DNA of 64,000 nt, taken from contig NZ_CABPSJ010000001.1 of NCBI RefSeq assembly GCF_902459745.1, positions 558,001 through 622,000 on the forward strand, given 5' to 3'. The notes under the pieces were generated by a model. It was not told where the DNA came from, searched no databases, and worked only from the letters and a program-made list of their open reading frames with translations. This DNA comes from Pandoraea communis (GTDB lineage: Bacteria > Pseudomonadota > Gammaproteobacteria > Burkholderiales > Burkholderiaceae). This document shows positions 27,433-36,778 of this stretch, piece by piece (positions within the stretch are counted from its first letter, which is position 1; each line of letters begins with the position of its first letter). Both the position numbers and the translations under genes were made by a program.

Positions 27433-28277
27433 AGTGCCTCCTTGGCACGTTGATAGGCCGCGTACAGCGCGCGGAAGACGGGGCCCGGCTTGCCATCGCC
27501 CACCGGCTTGCCGTCGAGCGTGACGACCGCCAGCACTTCCTTCGTGGCCGACGTGATGAGCAGTTCGTCGGCATTGCGGACTTCCGCTTCGCTCACCACG
27601 CGCTCATGGAACGTAATGCCGCATTCCTGCGCGAGACTTTCGAGCACACCGTAACGAATGCCTTCCAGAATTCGATTATCGCGCGGCGGTGCGAACATTT
27701 CACCGCCCTTGATGACCCACACATTGCTCGACGACGCCTCGGTCAGATTGCCGTCGCGGAACTGGATAGTCTCCTGAACGTCGTGATCGGCGGCGTATTG
27801 CGCCATCAGCACGTTGCCCAGCAGCGACGTCGACTTGATGTGGCAGTTCAGCCAGCGGCGATCTTCATGCGTGACCGCCCCCACCCCGTGCTCCACCTTC
27901 TCGCGGTTCGGCAGTGTGAGCGGCGTCGCGATACCGAACACCGTGGGCGTAATGCCCTTCGGGAAGGTGTGCTGGCGCGGCGCCACGCCACGCGTGACCT
28001 GCACGTAGATGCTGTGCGGGTCGGCCGGACAGGTAGCCGACAGGCGTGCGAAGAGCGCTTTCCATTCGGCGCGCGTGTACGGATTCTCGATGCGAATCTC
28101 GGCGAGACTGCGCTCGAGGCGGTCCAGATGCTGCGCGAGACGGAACGGCTTGCCGTGATAGACGGGCACGACTTCGTAAATGCCGTCGCCGAAGAGGAAA
28201 CCGCGATCGAGTACGGAGATTTTCGCGTCGCTGAGCGGAATCAGGTCGCCATTGAGCCAGACGGTGGGGTTATCCAT
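27429..28277 (-). CDS. dat: D-amino acid aminotransferase
   Basis: This 282-residue class IV PLP enzyme is of the D-alanine/branched-chain fold. The N-terminal WLNGDLIPLSDAKISVLDRGFLFGDG region (in part: VLDRGFLFGDGIYE) is typical. The PLP lysine lies in HIKSTSLLGN and the cofactor-region Glu in LTEASSSNVW. The gene follows dacA on the same strand after its terminator. D-alanine made here could feed peptidoglycan synthesis. An aminodeoxychorismate lyase-like specificity is less likely but cannot be excluded by eye. Confidence 0.88.
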   Translation of the reverse strand: MDNPTVWLNGDLIPLSDAKISVLDRGFLFGDGIYEVVPVYHGKPFRLAQHLDRLERSLAEIRIENPYTRAEWKALFARLSATCPADPHSIYVQVTRGVAPRQHTFPKGITPTVFGIATPLTLPNREKVEHGVGAVTHEDRRWLNCHIKSTSLLGNVLMAQYAADHDVQETIQFRDGNLTEASSSNVWVIKGGEMFAPPRDNRILEGIRYGVLESLAQECGITFHERVVSEAEVRNADELLITSATKEVLAVVTLDGKPVGDGKPGPVFRALYAAYQRAKEAL

Positions 28278-28312
28278 GTTTGCAAGGTGCGCGCCAGACG
28301 CGCGACAAAAGG

Positions 28313-28335
28313 AAAAAACGCGCCCACCGGGCGCG
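28313..28335 (-). terminator. terminator between dacA and dat
   Basis: The stem CGCGCCC/GGGCGCG with a 3-nt loop is followed on the minus strand by TTTTTT. It ends dacA transcription about 130 nt after its stop codon and lies 36 nt upstream of dat. Confidence 0.8.
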
Positions 28336-28466
28336 CCTTTATGTTGCAGCGGACCCGCAACGCGGGCCTGCCGACCGGACGCCGGATCGACGCCGAGCCA
28401 ATACCTACCGCAATCCTACGCGTATTACCGGCGAACGTCCCGCGAGCGGGACGTCGCAGCCGTTCG

Positions 28467-29654
28467 TTACTTCTTCACGAACATCAGGCGCAGGGCGTCC
28501 CATGCGCGGCCGATGAAGCTGGCCTGCGGCACGTCGGCGAGCGCGACAACCGGGAATTCGGCCAGTTGCTTGCCGTCGGCCATAACCTTGACCGTGCCGA
28601 CCGGCGCACCGTTGGCCAGCGGGGCGATCAGCGGCTCGCGCAGTTCGAGCTGCGGCTTGATCTTGTCGGCCATGCCCTTCGGCACGGTGATGAAGGTGTC
28701 CTTCTTCACGCCGATCTTCAGCTCGCTTTCCTTGCCCTTCCACACCTTGGGCGTGGCCACGACCTGATTCGCCCCGTACACGCGCAGCGTGTCGAAGTTC
28801 TGGTAACCGTAGTTCAGGGCCGAGAGGCTGTCCTGCACGCGGGCGCGCTCGGTCGGCTCGCCCACGACCACCGACAGCACACGGCGGTTCACGCCCGGCG
28901 CGCCCGGCAGCGGACGCGACGCCGTCGACACGAGGCAATAACCCGCCTCCTTCGTATGGCCGGTCTTCAGGCCGTCGACGGTCGGATCGAGATACAGCAG
29001 ACGATTACGGTTCGGCTGACGGATGTTGTTGTACGTGAAGCTCTTCTCCGAGTAGATCTTGTAGTACTCGGGGAAGTCTTGAATCATGTGCGTCGACAGC
29101 GCGGCGATGTCGGCCACTGTCGTGTAGTGTTGCGGGTCGGTCAGACCGTCGACGTTCGTGTAATGGGTGTTCTTCAGGCCCATACGCTGCGCCGCGCGGT
29201 TCATCAGTTCGACGAAGCCCTGCTGCGAGCCGCCCACGAGTTCGGCCAGAGCGATGGAGGCATCGTTACCCGACTGGATGATCATGCCGTAGACGAGATC
29301 GTGCACCGAGACCGGCTTGCCGGCTTCGATGAACGTGCGCGATTCGTCACGACCCACCTTGCGAACCGACTCGCCCGGAATGACGGTCTGATCCATCGAA
29401 ATGCGCTTGTCGCGCAGGGCTTCGAAGATCAGGTACGACGTCATGATCTTCGTGAGTGAAGCCGGCTCCACGCGCGCATCGGGGTCACCGGCGGCGAGCA
29501 CCTGACCGCTGGTGACGTCGACGATGGTCCACGCCTTGGCCGTCATCGGCGGGGGCGGAATCTGTTGAGCACGGGCGGGAAGTGCAGCAAGCGAGCCGCA
29601 AACGACGAGCGCCGCAGCAGCGGCGGCACGGGACAGCGAAGCGTTGAATGTCAT
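28467..29654 (-). CDS. dacA: D-alanyl-D-alanine carboxypeptidase (PBP5/6 type)
   Basis: DacA trims the terminal D-alanine from peptidoglycan pentapeptides in the periplasm. The 395-residue product has a signal peptide (MTFNASLSRAAAAAALVV onward, cleaved near LPARA-Q). The active-site serine is in SLTK, the SGN motif is in QSGNDASIA, and the KTG motif is in GLKTGHTKEAG. The family's C-terminal beta domain and an amphipathic tail follow (FIGRAWDALRLMFVKK). A start at 29690 is also possible. The neighbours dat and ybeD match the usual order. Confidence 0.95.
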   Translation of the reverse strand: MTFNASLSRAAAAAALVVCGSLAALPARAQQIPPPPMTAKAWTIVDVTSGQVLAAGDPDARVEPASLTKIMTSYLIFEALRDKRISMDQTVIPGESVRKVGRDESRTFIEAGKPVSVHDLVYGMIIQSGNDASIALAELVGGSQQGFVELMNRAAQRMGLKNTHYTNVDGLTDPQHYTTVADIAALSTHMIQDFPEYYKIYSEKSFTYNNIRQPNRNRLLYLDPTVDGLKTGHTKEAGYCLVSTASRPLPGAPGVNRRVLSVVVGEPTERARVQDSLSALNYGYQNFDTLRVYGANQVVATPKVWKGKESELKIGVKKDTFITVPKGMADKIKPQLELREPLIAPLANGAPVGTVKVMADGKQLAEFPVVALADVPQASFIGRAWDALRLMFVKK

Positions 29655-29916
29655 GGGCGAAGAGGAAAACGATGTGAGACTCAGGGGCATCTGCGCTTGA
29701 AGAAGCACCGTGCAACCGACGCTTCGACAAACGCGCGGCACGGCGAAGAAGACAGCGGCACCGTAGCGCCGGTGCCATGCCTGTCCGGGACATAGACCCG
29801 GCACGGCACGACATGGTTCAGAGGCGAATTATACCCGCCGCGATTTCATGCCCCCGCCGCGGCGGCCCGGCGCGGCCGAAATCAGGAGAAATCGGCCGAA
29901 ATTCGCGCCGGGTGTA

Positions 29917-30546
29917 TCAATACCGCCACGCGTCGACCACGATCTGTTTCAGCAGGGGTAACAGGCCGTGAAAGAAGTGCTCGCCACCGGGAATGACAAC
30001 CACCGGCAGCGTCTGCGGACGCGCCCAGTCCAGCACCGATTGCAACGGCACGGTGTCGTCCATTTCGCCGTGAATGACGAGCGTGTCGGCCGGCACTGTT
30101 GCCACGTCCCAGTTACTCGCCGCCGTGCCCACGAACACCAGGCGCTGCGCAGGCGTACCCGCCGCCGCCAGTGTCTTTGCCACATGCGAGACGACGAACG
30201 TGCCGAACGAGAACCCCGCGAGCGCGAGCGGCAACGTTTCCCAGCCCGGTTGCCTGCGCATCCAATCGATCACGGCGAGCAGGTCGTCGCGCTCGCCAAT
30301 GCCCTTGTCGTGCTCGCCTGCCGACTTACCGACGCCACGGAAGTTCGGACGCACCACGGCGTAGCCGAGCTGGACGAATGCACGGGCAAGCGTTTGCGCG
30401 ACCTTGTTGTCGAGCGTGCCGCCGAAGAGCGGGTGCGGATGCGCCACGAGCGTGATACCGCGCGGCGCGCCGGCCGGGCGATCGATGGCGATTTCGATGG
30501 CGCCGACCGGGCCGTCGATGGTGAAGCGTTCAGTCTGAGCGTTCAT
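29917..30546 (-). CDS. alpha/beta hydrolase
   Basis: This 209-residue protein has an alpha/beta hydrolase core without a lid. The oxyanion region is HPHPLFGGTLDNKV, the nucleophile Ser is in AGFSFGTFV, the acid is in HGEMDDTVP and the His is in GGEHFFHG. The family (COG2945-like) contains small uncharacterised esterases. It is followed by the dacA region and preceded by the 2Fe-2S protein on the same strand. Confidence 0.85.
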   Translation of the reverse strand: MNAQTERFTIDGPVGAIEIAIDRPAGAPRGITLVAHPHPLFGGTLDNKVAQTLARAFVQLGYAVVRPNFRGVGKSAGEHDKGIGERDDLLAVIDWMRRQPGWETLPLALAGFSFGTFVVSHVAKTLAAAGTPAQRLVFVGTAASNWDVATVPADTLVIHGEMDDTVPLQSVLDWARPQTLPVVVIPGGEHFFHGLLPLLKQIVVDAWRY

Positions 30547-30649
30547 GAGCGATGTTGGGCTGAGGTACGGCAGCGCAAGAAAGCGCAGCCCGCAGGGCAG
30601 CGAAACGGCAAATCAGTGAATCGGTGAATCGACGAGGCGGCTGGCGCAA

Positions 30650-30979
30650 TCAATCGATCAGCAGACGCTCGACGATCTCGCCTTGCGCCAGATGCTTCTC
30701 GACGATCTCGTCGATATCGGTTTCGTCGATATACGTGTACCAGGTCCCTTCGGGATAGATCACCACGACAGGCCCCTGTTCGCAGCGATCGAGGCACCCG
30801 GCCTTGTTCACCCGTACTTTGCCGGGACCTGCGAGGCCAAGCTGCTTGACCTTCTGCTTCGCGTACTCCTGCATCGCCTGCGCGTTGCAGTTGGCGCAGC
30901 AAGGGCGGTCCGCGCCGGGTTCGCGCTGATTCAGGCAGAAAAACACGTGATGCTGGTAGTACTGCGATTGGGTGGCCAT
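30650..30979 (-). CDS. thioredoxin-like [2Fe-2S] ferredoxin
   Basis: This 109-residue protein has the cysteine pattern of thioredoxin-like 2Fe-2S ferredoxins: cysteines in FFCLNQREPG and CCANCNA, and the pair in AGCLDRCEQGP, followed by VVIYPEGTWYTYID. It probably carries electrons in the cytoplasm, with an unknown partner. ATGs at 31018 or an upstream alternative at 31087 would lengthen it, but the family homology starts at MATQSQYYQHHVFF. Confidence 0.85.
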   Translation of the reverse strand: MATQSQYYQHHVFFCLNQREPGADRPCCANCNAQAMQEYAKQKVKQLGLAGPGKVRVNKAGCLDRCEQGPVVVIYPEGTWYTYIDETDIDEIVEKHLAQGEIVERLLID

Positions 30980-31165
30980 ATCGGTGTTTTGGGGGAGTGG
31001 CAACGTGTTGCGGGCCATTCTAACCGACCTGTCCGGCAGTTGCGGGCGCGCGAACCGTGCGGGCCCAACGCGCCGCACGACGGGCATGAGGAAATGTGGA
31101 ATCCGGGACAGCGAGGTGCGTCAGATGGAATCGGCCGCCCCTCCCCCCTCCTCCCTGAAGACCGA

Positions 31166-32707
31166 TCAGCGCAGACGCCGCTGCAACGCCATGAAGGCGG
31201 CACAGAATGCGGCCATACAGGCGAAGCCGAAGAACACGTTCACGCACGCCAGCACGAGCGCCTGCTGCGACGCCATACTGCCGACCCATGCCGACGCCAT
31301 ATGCGATGCGGTCGTCGCATCGACGCTCGCCCCGAACACCTGCTGCGCCTGCGACACCGCCGCGTTGTAAGCCGGATTGAGCGGCGTCATCGACGGCGTG
31401 AGCTGATGCATGAAGACCGCTTGCCGATCCTGCATCAGCACCGCCATGACCGACACCGACATGGAACTCACCAACTGACGCACGATGTTCTTCGACTGAT
31501 AGCCGTGCTGGAAGACATACTCGTCCATGCCCCGGAACGTCAGTTCGGCAATCGGCACCATGGCGAACACACCGCCCAGCCCGCTCAGCACCATCGGCAA
31601 GATCAGCCACTGGCTCGACACCCCCGGATAGGTTTGCGAGAGCAGAACGGCGTAGCCAAGCAGACACAGATAGCCCAGCAGCACGAAGGGTTTGAGCCGC
31701 ACGAACTTCGGACGCGCCATCGTGTACATCACGGCCACGACAAGACTCGTCACCGACGCCACCGCTTGCAGATAGCCCGTGTGTTCGACACTCCAGTTCA
31801 GCCCCTGTTGCATGTAGATCGGGAACAGATACGACGTCGAATAGGAGAAGAAGTAATACACGGCGTAACCGCCCAGCCCGAGCACATAGACAGGATTACG
31901 CACCAGCACGCGAAAATCGATCAGCGGTTTGTGGTGCGAATATTGATGCCACATGTAGCCGATGGCGCAGATCGCGCCGACCAGACACAGTTCGAGCAGA
32001 TGCAGCGGGTTGGAGAAGAAGTCGAAACGTGAGCGCTGCATCATCACCTCGACGAACAGCACGCCAGCGGCAAAGAACACGATGCCGCGCATCTCGAACT
32101 CGCCCTCGTCGCGCAAACGACCCCGAAAGTCGGGGATCACGAGCCACGCGGCAAGTGCGCCGCCGAGCGCGATCGGCACGATAGAGAAGAACACGGACGA
32201 CCACAGAAAATGGTCGACGAGATAGCTTGCGAGCAACGGTGCGGAGATCTGTCCGCCGAAAAATCCGTAGGTGAAGAAGAGCAATGCCCGCAGCCGCAAT
32301 TCGGGCGCGAAGCACAGATTGATAAGAATCCGGCTGGCGGTGAACAGCGACCCGGCACCCAGACCGAGCACGAAGCGCGCGACGGCAAGTTCGGCCGGCG
32401 TGCGGGCCATACCGCACAACCATGCCCCGAACGCCATGAGCGTGAGCGCGCCCGTGAGGAAAGTACGATACCCAAGACGCGCGGCCAGCCAGCGCTGCTT
32501 CAGAATGACGAGAATCCCGGCCACGGCGTAGAGCGTAGAGACGAATGCGTACTCCTCGGGTGCGGCACCGACGCCGCCCGCGATATGAGACGACGCGAAC
32601 ACGAACATGCCGTTCTCCAGCATTTCGATGCCCGTGATAGCGGAGATCACAGCCATCAGCACTCGCTGTCGTGTCTTGTGCGCAAACATCAATCCCCAGG
32701 TACTCAT
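31166..32707 (-). CDS. MFS transporter, DHA2-like
   Basis: This 513-residue inner-membrane protein has about 14 membrane segments, as in the drug:H+ antiporter-2 group, with an N-terminal motif near GIEMLENGMFVFASSH and FVLGLGAGSLF. The start MSTWGLMFAH follows a GGCGAGGCGG element and avoids 21 upstream codons that overlap a terminator. Export of a toxic compound is the usual role; the substrate is unknown. Confidence 0.85.
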   Translation of the reverse strand: MSTWGLMFAHKTRQRVLMAVISAITGIEMLENGMFVFASSHIAGGVGAAPEEYAFVSTLYAVAGILVILKQRWLAARLGYRTFLTGALTLMAFGAWLCGMARTPAELAVARFVLGLGAGSLFTASRILINLCFAPELRLRALLFFTYGFFGGQISAPLLASYLVDHFLWSSVFFSIVPIALGGALAAWLVIPDFRGRLRDEGEFEMRGIVFFAAGVLFVEVMMQRSRFDFFSNPLHLLELCLVGAICAIGYMWHQYSHHKPLIDFRVLVRNPVYVLGLGGYAVYYFFSYSTSYLFPIYMQQGLNWSVEHTGYLQAVASVTSLVVAVMYTMARPKFVRLKPFVLLGYLCLLGYAVLLSQTYPGVSSQWLILPMVLSGLGGVFAMVPIAELTFRGMDEYVFQHGYQSKNIVRQLVSSMSVSVMAVLMQDRQAVFMHQLTPSMTPLNPAYNAAVSQAQQVFGASVDATTASHMASAWVGSMASQQALVLACVNVFFGFACMAAFCAAFMALQRRLR

Positions 32708-32722
32708 CGCCGCCTCGCCAAT

Positions 32723-32758
32723 AAAAAACGCCCGGGATCTGCCTGAAGATGCCGGGCG
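32723..32758 (-). terminator. terminator between VanZ and the MFS gene
   Basis: The stem CGCCCGG/CCGGGCG with a 16-nt loop is followed on the minus strand by TTTTTTATT. It lies about 148 nt after the VanZ stop and ends just 16 nt before the MFS start, so the MFS gene either has an overlapping promoter or depends on read-through. Confidence 0.75.
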
Positions 32759-32905
32759 GTCGAGACACACCGAGTGTCAGCATGCCTTACACGAGAGTTT
32801 AGGGTTGACGGGCCGCCTCACCAATGGGTTGGCGGCCAATACGCTATTGCCGATTTGGAAACAATCCACCGCCCTATCCCGCCGCACATCCAGGCGGGAC
32901 GGGGC

Positions 32906-34078
32906 TCAGCGCTGATTTCCGACGCTGCGGGCGGGGCCGCGATGACTCGGATCGAACATCGCGAGCAGATAGATCAGCACGAGGTACGGCCACGTCCAGG
33001 CAAGCCAGCGCGCCAGTACGTTGAAGTGCACATAGCGGCCTTGACGCCACGACTGAAGCGCCGCTTCGTAGTACGGGTTCGCGGGCAGCAAATTGACGAA
33101 GACGAGCAGCACGACAAGCGCCGCCAGTGCGACGGCACCGCGCAGCGCGCGCGGCCCGCGTCCGGCGACGACCAGGACAAGGGCGCCGACGGTCACGCCG
33201 TAGATGGCGCCGGCCGTCACCCAGTCGAACGCCTGCGCCGGCGAGAACTGCCACGCCGATGCGATGGCCTTGATTGCAAACGCACTGACGAACATCGCGC
33301 ACAACAACGGCACGCGCGGCGCCGAGCGACGCATCGCGAGCGTGGCGAGCAGTCCGGCCAGAATGGTGCCGCTGGCGCTCACGACCGTCTCCCACAAGGC
33401 ATGACTGGCGACGGCATCGAGTTCGGAAAGGTAGTCTTGCAACTGTCCGAGTCGCGGCACCCAGTCGAGCACCAGATCGGTCACGTCCGGGTCCTGCCAG
33501 AGCCAGATTTGCCGGACGAGATCGCCGTCACCGAAGAGAAACTGCTGCGGATAGGCCTGCGCCCACGGCCATAACGCCAGCAACACGAGCAGCACACTTG
33601 CGTGCCGTTCGAACCACGCGAAACGCAGATGCCGCAGCCATCCGCGATCGAGCAGCGGACTCGTGAGCGGCACGGCAATGGCGGCGCCGATGAGGGCACC
33701 GAGGGCGTTCGTTGCCAGATCGACGTTCGACGCCACACGTGTGGGCAAATACGTCTGCAAAGCTTCCATGCCACACGAGAGCATCATGCCGAGCAGGAAT
33801 GCCGCGAGCACGGCGCGCGTACCGCGCCACGCGGGGTGCAGCGCCAGTACCGTCAACATGCCGAGCGGGATATAGCCCAGCACGTTGGTGACGACATCGA
33901 ACGTCGTCATCCAGCGGGGTAACGGCGCGAACAGATAGTCGAACGGTCCCACGGCCGCGCGCTGGAACTCAAACGGGTACAGGCTCGCGTAAGCGATCAG
34001 CAGGATCAGGCAAATCAGCGCCTGACGCGTGAGCGGCGAGGCGCGTCGTTGCCAGGGTTTGACGTCCGGCTCAGGCAT
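32906..34078 (-). CDS. VanZ-family membrane protein
   Basis: This 390-residue protein has a VanZ-like N-terminal domain (LLIAYASLYPFEF, then VTNVLGYIPLGMLT and the METLQ-like segment GMEALQTYLPTRVASNVDLATN in part: ALQTYLPTRV) and about ten membrane segments. VanZ relatives are membrane proteins of largely unknown role, some linked to cell-wall antibiotic tolerance. It starts 12 nt after the MCE lipoprotein gene and is probably the last gene of that operon, which suggests an envelope function. Confidence 0.85.
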   Translation of the reverse strand: MPEPDVKPWQRRASPLTRQALICLILLIAYASLYPFEFQRAAVGPFDYLFAPLPRWMTTFDVVTNVLGYIPLGMLTVLALHPAWRGTRAVLAAFLLGMMLSCGMEALQTYLPTRVASNVDLATNALGALIGAAIAVPLTSPLLDRGWLRHLRFAWFERHASVLLVLLALWPWAQAYPQQFLFGDGDLVRQIWLWQDPDVTDLVLDWVPRLGQLQDYLSELDAVASHALWETVVSASGTILAGLLATLAMRRSAPRVPLLCAMFVSAFAIKAIASAWQFSPAQAFDWVTAGAIYGVTVGALVLVVAGRGPRALRGAVALAALVVLLVFVNLLPANPYYEAALQSWRQGRYVHFNVLARWLAWTWPYLVLIYLLAMFDPSHRGPARSVGNQR

Positions 34079-34090
34079 CGGCAGTGCGCG

Positions 34091-34894
34091 CTATCGCGCC
34101 GGGGTGGTGGCACCCGATGCCGACGGGGCGGGCACGCGTCCGGCAAGCCACTGGATCAGTTGGGTTTGCACGGCGTCGCTGGCGACGGCGAGCGCACGCG
34201 CGCCGCCTGCGGCGTCCGCACTCGCGGCCGGGGCCTGTGCACGGAGCGTCGTTTGGGCGAGCAGTTTCGGTCCGTCGAACAGTGTGGCGCGCACTTGCAC
34301 CACACCGTGACTCACCGACGTGCTGTCGAAGTATTGCGCGAACTCTTCGAGTTCCACGCGCAGGGCGGGCGCGGCGGTCGGGTCGCCGGCCGCCAGTACC
34401 GGCCGGTCGACCGACAAGGCTGCGCGCAGACGATCGCCGAAGAGCCGCGAGGGCGGCGCCAGCCATCGGCTGTTCGCATATACGCGAGCCTGATCGCCAT
34501 CGCTTGCGGGCAGACGGTAATAGATCACGTCGGCGTCGAGCCAGCTCGGCGCGTTGACCACCACTTTCAGCGGCGACATGCGCGATGCCCCCGAAGCCAC
34601 GACGTCCGATGCGGGTGCTGTGACGTTGGTCGCATTGGCGGCATTGGCGGCCGACATGGCGGGCGTCGGCGGCGGGCCGAGATCGAAGCGCGCCAGCGAG
34701 CCCGGCGGCGTCGAGGTGGCACATCCGGCCATCAACGCGGCCGTCCCGGCATAAAGCAGCCAGGTGGTCAGCGTGCGCAGCCGGCGGGCGCCACGTCTGC
34801 CCGGTCCCGCTGCGGCGGGCGCCTCGGTTGCCCGGATCGCGCCGATTGGCTCAGTCATCTCGATATCCCCCTGCATGACGGTGTTGCGCATCAT
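34091..34894 (-). CDS. MCE-system auxiliary lipoprotein (PqiC-like)
   Basis: This 267-residue protein has a membrane segment and a lipobox (ALMAGC, Cys at about residue 60), then a domain resembling the ABC-type transport auxiliary lipoproteins that accompany MCE systems (YYRLPASDGDQARVYANSRW in part: DVIYYRLPASDGD). It is probably outer-membrane anchored and contacts the MlaD-like protein. Its ATG overlaps the stop of the mlaD-like gene (ATGA). An alternative start at 34858 would shorten the long N-terminus before the lipobox. Confidence 0.8.
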   Translation of the reverse strand: MMRNTVMQGDIEMTEPIGAIRATEAPAAAGPGRRGARRLRTLTTWLLYAGTAALMAGCATSTPPGSLARFDLGPPPTPAMSAANAANATNVTAPASDVVASGASRMSPLKVVVNAPSWLDADVIYYRLPASDGDQARVYANSRWLAPPSRLFGDRLRAALSVDRPVLAAGDPTAAPALRVELEEFAQYFDSTSVSHGVVQVRATLFDGPKLLAQTTLRAQAPAASADAAGGARALAVASDAVQTQLIQWLAGRVPAPSASGATTPAR

Positions 34895-35850
34895 TGACCT
34901 GCCTTGCCCGGCCACGAAAAGCCAGCCTCGCCCGGACCGGGCGTCGGCGGCGACGTACCGAACAGCAGTGCGCGCGGATTGCGATTGATTGTCTCGGCAG
35001 CCTGCCCGACGGCCTGCGTCGTTGAGCGAAGATCGTCCGACAGCGTGTTCAGACGCGGCAGCGCCTCCTGTTGCAGCGAACCCTCGAACGTCTGCATCGT
35101 TGCCTGGAACGCCGCCAGACTCGACGTGGCCTGATCGGCCGCACGTCCCACGCTATCCAGATTGCGGATCAGCGGCCCTTGCGGATCGGACAGTTGATTC
35201 GTCAGACGATGCGTGCCGGCGAGCGTGCCGTTGAGTTCGCGCACGGTGTCGGGCAGTTCCTTTGTCACCGGTTCGAGTTGCTGCGCCACACGATTCACGC
35301 TTTGCGCCGCGGTCTTCACGCTGTTGATCGAATCCAGAACGGCATGCCGATTGTCGGGCGAGAGCAGCGCGTTGACCGACGATGCCGCCTCCTCCAACTG
35401 CTGCGCCAGATTGTTGCCGCGCCGTTGCAGTTCATCGATGAAGCTCGGACGCAACTGCAATTGCGCAACATGCGCCGCAGACGACGGCAATAGCGTGCGG
35501 TCGTCTCCATCGTCGTCCAGTTGTACGAAGGCCAGCCCCGTCACGCCCTGATAGTTCAGCGTGCCGAACGTCGACTTGGTCATCGGCGTGCCTTGATTCA
35601 CGAGAATGCGAATCAGAATCTGGCCGGGCGTGCGCGGATCGAACTTGATCGAGTCCACCTTGCCCACGCCGAGTCCGCGATACCGCACGGCGGATTCGGG
35701 ATTCAGCCCGGTCACATTGGTGCGCGAGACCAGATCGTAGGGCACGCGCACGCGATTGTCGCGATTGAACCAGTACACCGCAGCGGCAATGGCAGCGAGC
35801 AACGCCAGTGTGAAGAGGCCCGCCATGAAGGCGTGCGATTTATTTTCCAT
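34891..35850 (-). CDS. MlaD-family (MCE domain) protein
   Basis: This 319-residue protein has one N-terminal membrane anchor (FMAGLFTLALLAAIAAAVYW), a single MCE domain (VPYDLVSRTNVTGLNPESAVRYRGLGVGKV in part: AVRYRGLGVGKVDSI) and a long helical tail. MCE proteins form hexameric periplasmic rings or tubes that carry lipids between membranes. The start at 35850 overlaps the ATPase gene by 11 nt. The extended helical region suggests a longer channel than that of E. coli MlaD (183 residues). Confidence 0.92.
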   Translation of the reverse strand: MENKSHAFMAGLFTLALLAAIAAAVYWFNRDNRVRVPYDLVSRTNVTGLNPESAVRYRGLGVGKVDSIKFDPRTPGQILIRILVNQGTPMTKSTFGTLNYQGVTGLAFVQLDDDGDDRTLLPSSAAHVAQLQLRPSFIDELQRRGNNLAQQLEEAASSVNALLSPDNRHAVLDSINSVKTAAQSVNRVAQQLEPVTKELPDTVRELNGTLAGTHRLTNQLSDPQGPLIRNLDSVGRAADQATSSLAAFQATMQTFEGSLQQEALPRLNTLSDDLRSTTQAVGQAAETINRNPRALLFGTSPPTPGPGEAGFSWPGKAGQ

Positions 35851-36778
35851 CGTCGAGTAACTCCGAAATCTTGATACGCCGCGCCGCGGGCAGGGCCAGC
35901 AACGCGCGTCTGCCGCGCTCACCGAGGAAGAAGCTGTGGATAAACGGATGATCGACACATACCGCATCTTCCACCGGTGCGTTGACCAACACCTTGCGGT
36001 CGGCCAGCACGGCCACACGCGTGGCGAGCATCATCACCGTATCCAGATCGTGCGTGACCATCACGACGGTCAGGCCGAGCGAGCGGTGCAGGCCGCGCAT
36101 CATGTCCACGAATTCGTCCGACGCCTGCGGGTCGAGCCCGGCCGTGGGCTCATCGAGAAAGAGGAGTTCCGGCTCCAACGCGATCGCCCGCGCAATCCCC
36201 ACACGCTTGATCATGCCGCCCGATAGCTCAGACGGCATGCGATTCGCCATGCGTCCCGACAGACCGACCATGTCGAGCTTGTACATCACGACATCGCGAA
36301 TCAGATCTTCCGAGAGCGTATGCAGCTCACGCAGCGGCTGCGCAATGTTGTCGAACACCGTCAGCGCAGAGAACAGCGCGCCGCGCTGAAACAGCATGCC
36401 CGAGCGGCGACGCAACAAGTGCGCGGTGTTCCGGTCGATCATCGTGATGTCGTGACCGAAGACGCTGATGTGGCCGCTCGTGGGTGCCTCCAGCCCGATG
36501 ATCTGCCGGATGAGTGTCGTCTTGCCCGAACCGGAACCGCCGACGAGCGCAATGATCTCGCTTTGCCGCACGGTGAGATCCAGATGCTCGTGAATCGTGT
36601 GACTACCGTACCGCTTGGTGAGATCGCGCACTTCGATGACCGGCTCGGCGTCACCGGGGAGCGTCGACGATATCGGCGGACAGCCGGCGGCGGCGCCTGA
36701 TCGCACGTCGCTGCCGAACGCTGGCGACGCCGGGGTCGCCGGGGTAGTGGACGGATGGGGGGCCGTAGATTCGCGCAT
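35840..36778 (-). CDS. ABC ATPase of the MCE lipid transport system
   Basis: This 312-residue ATPase resembles MlaF: Walker A GGSGSGKTT near residue 80, signature LSGGMIKR, Walker B LLFLDEPTAGLDP and the switch histidine in MVTHDLDT. The first 45 residues are a Ser/Pro/Ala-rich extension not usual in the family. Its ATG overlaps the permease stop codon by one base (TAATG), so the order permease-ATPase-MCE-lipoprotein is one tightly packed operon. Confidence 0.93.
   Translation of the reverse strand: MRESTAPHPSTTPATPASPAFGSDVRSGAAAGCPPISSTLPGDAEPVIEVRDLTKRYGSHTIHEHLDLTVRQSEIIALVGGSGSGKTTLIRQIIGLEAPTSGHISVFGHDITMIDRNTAHLLRRRSGMLFQRGALFSALTVFDNIAQPLRELHTLSEDLIRDVVMYKLDMVGLSGRMANRMPSELSGGMIKRVGIARAIALEPELLFLDEPTAGLDPQASDEFVDMMRGLHRSLGLTVVMVTHDLDTVMMLATRVAVLADRKVLVNAPVEDAVCVDHPFIHSFFLGERGRRALLALPAARRIKISELLDDGK

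Noticed and set aside
27450-29459. A 669-codon open frame opposite dat and dacA
   Set aside because: The real genes on the minus strand have full motifs, and this frame shows none.
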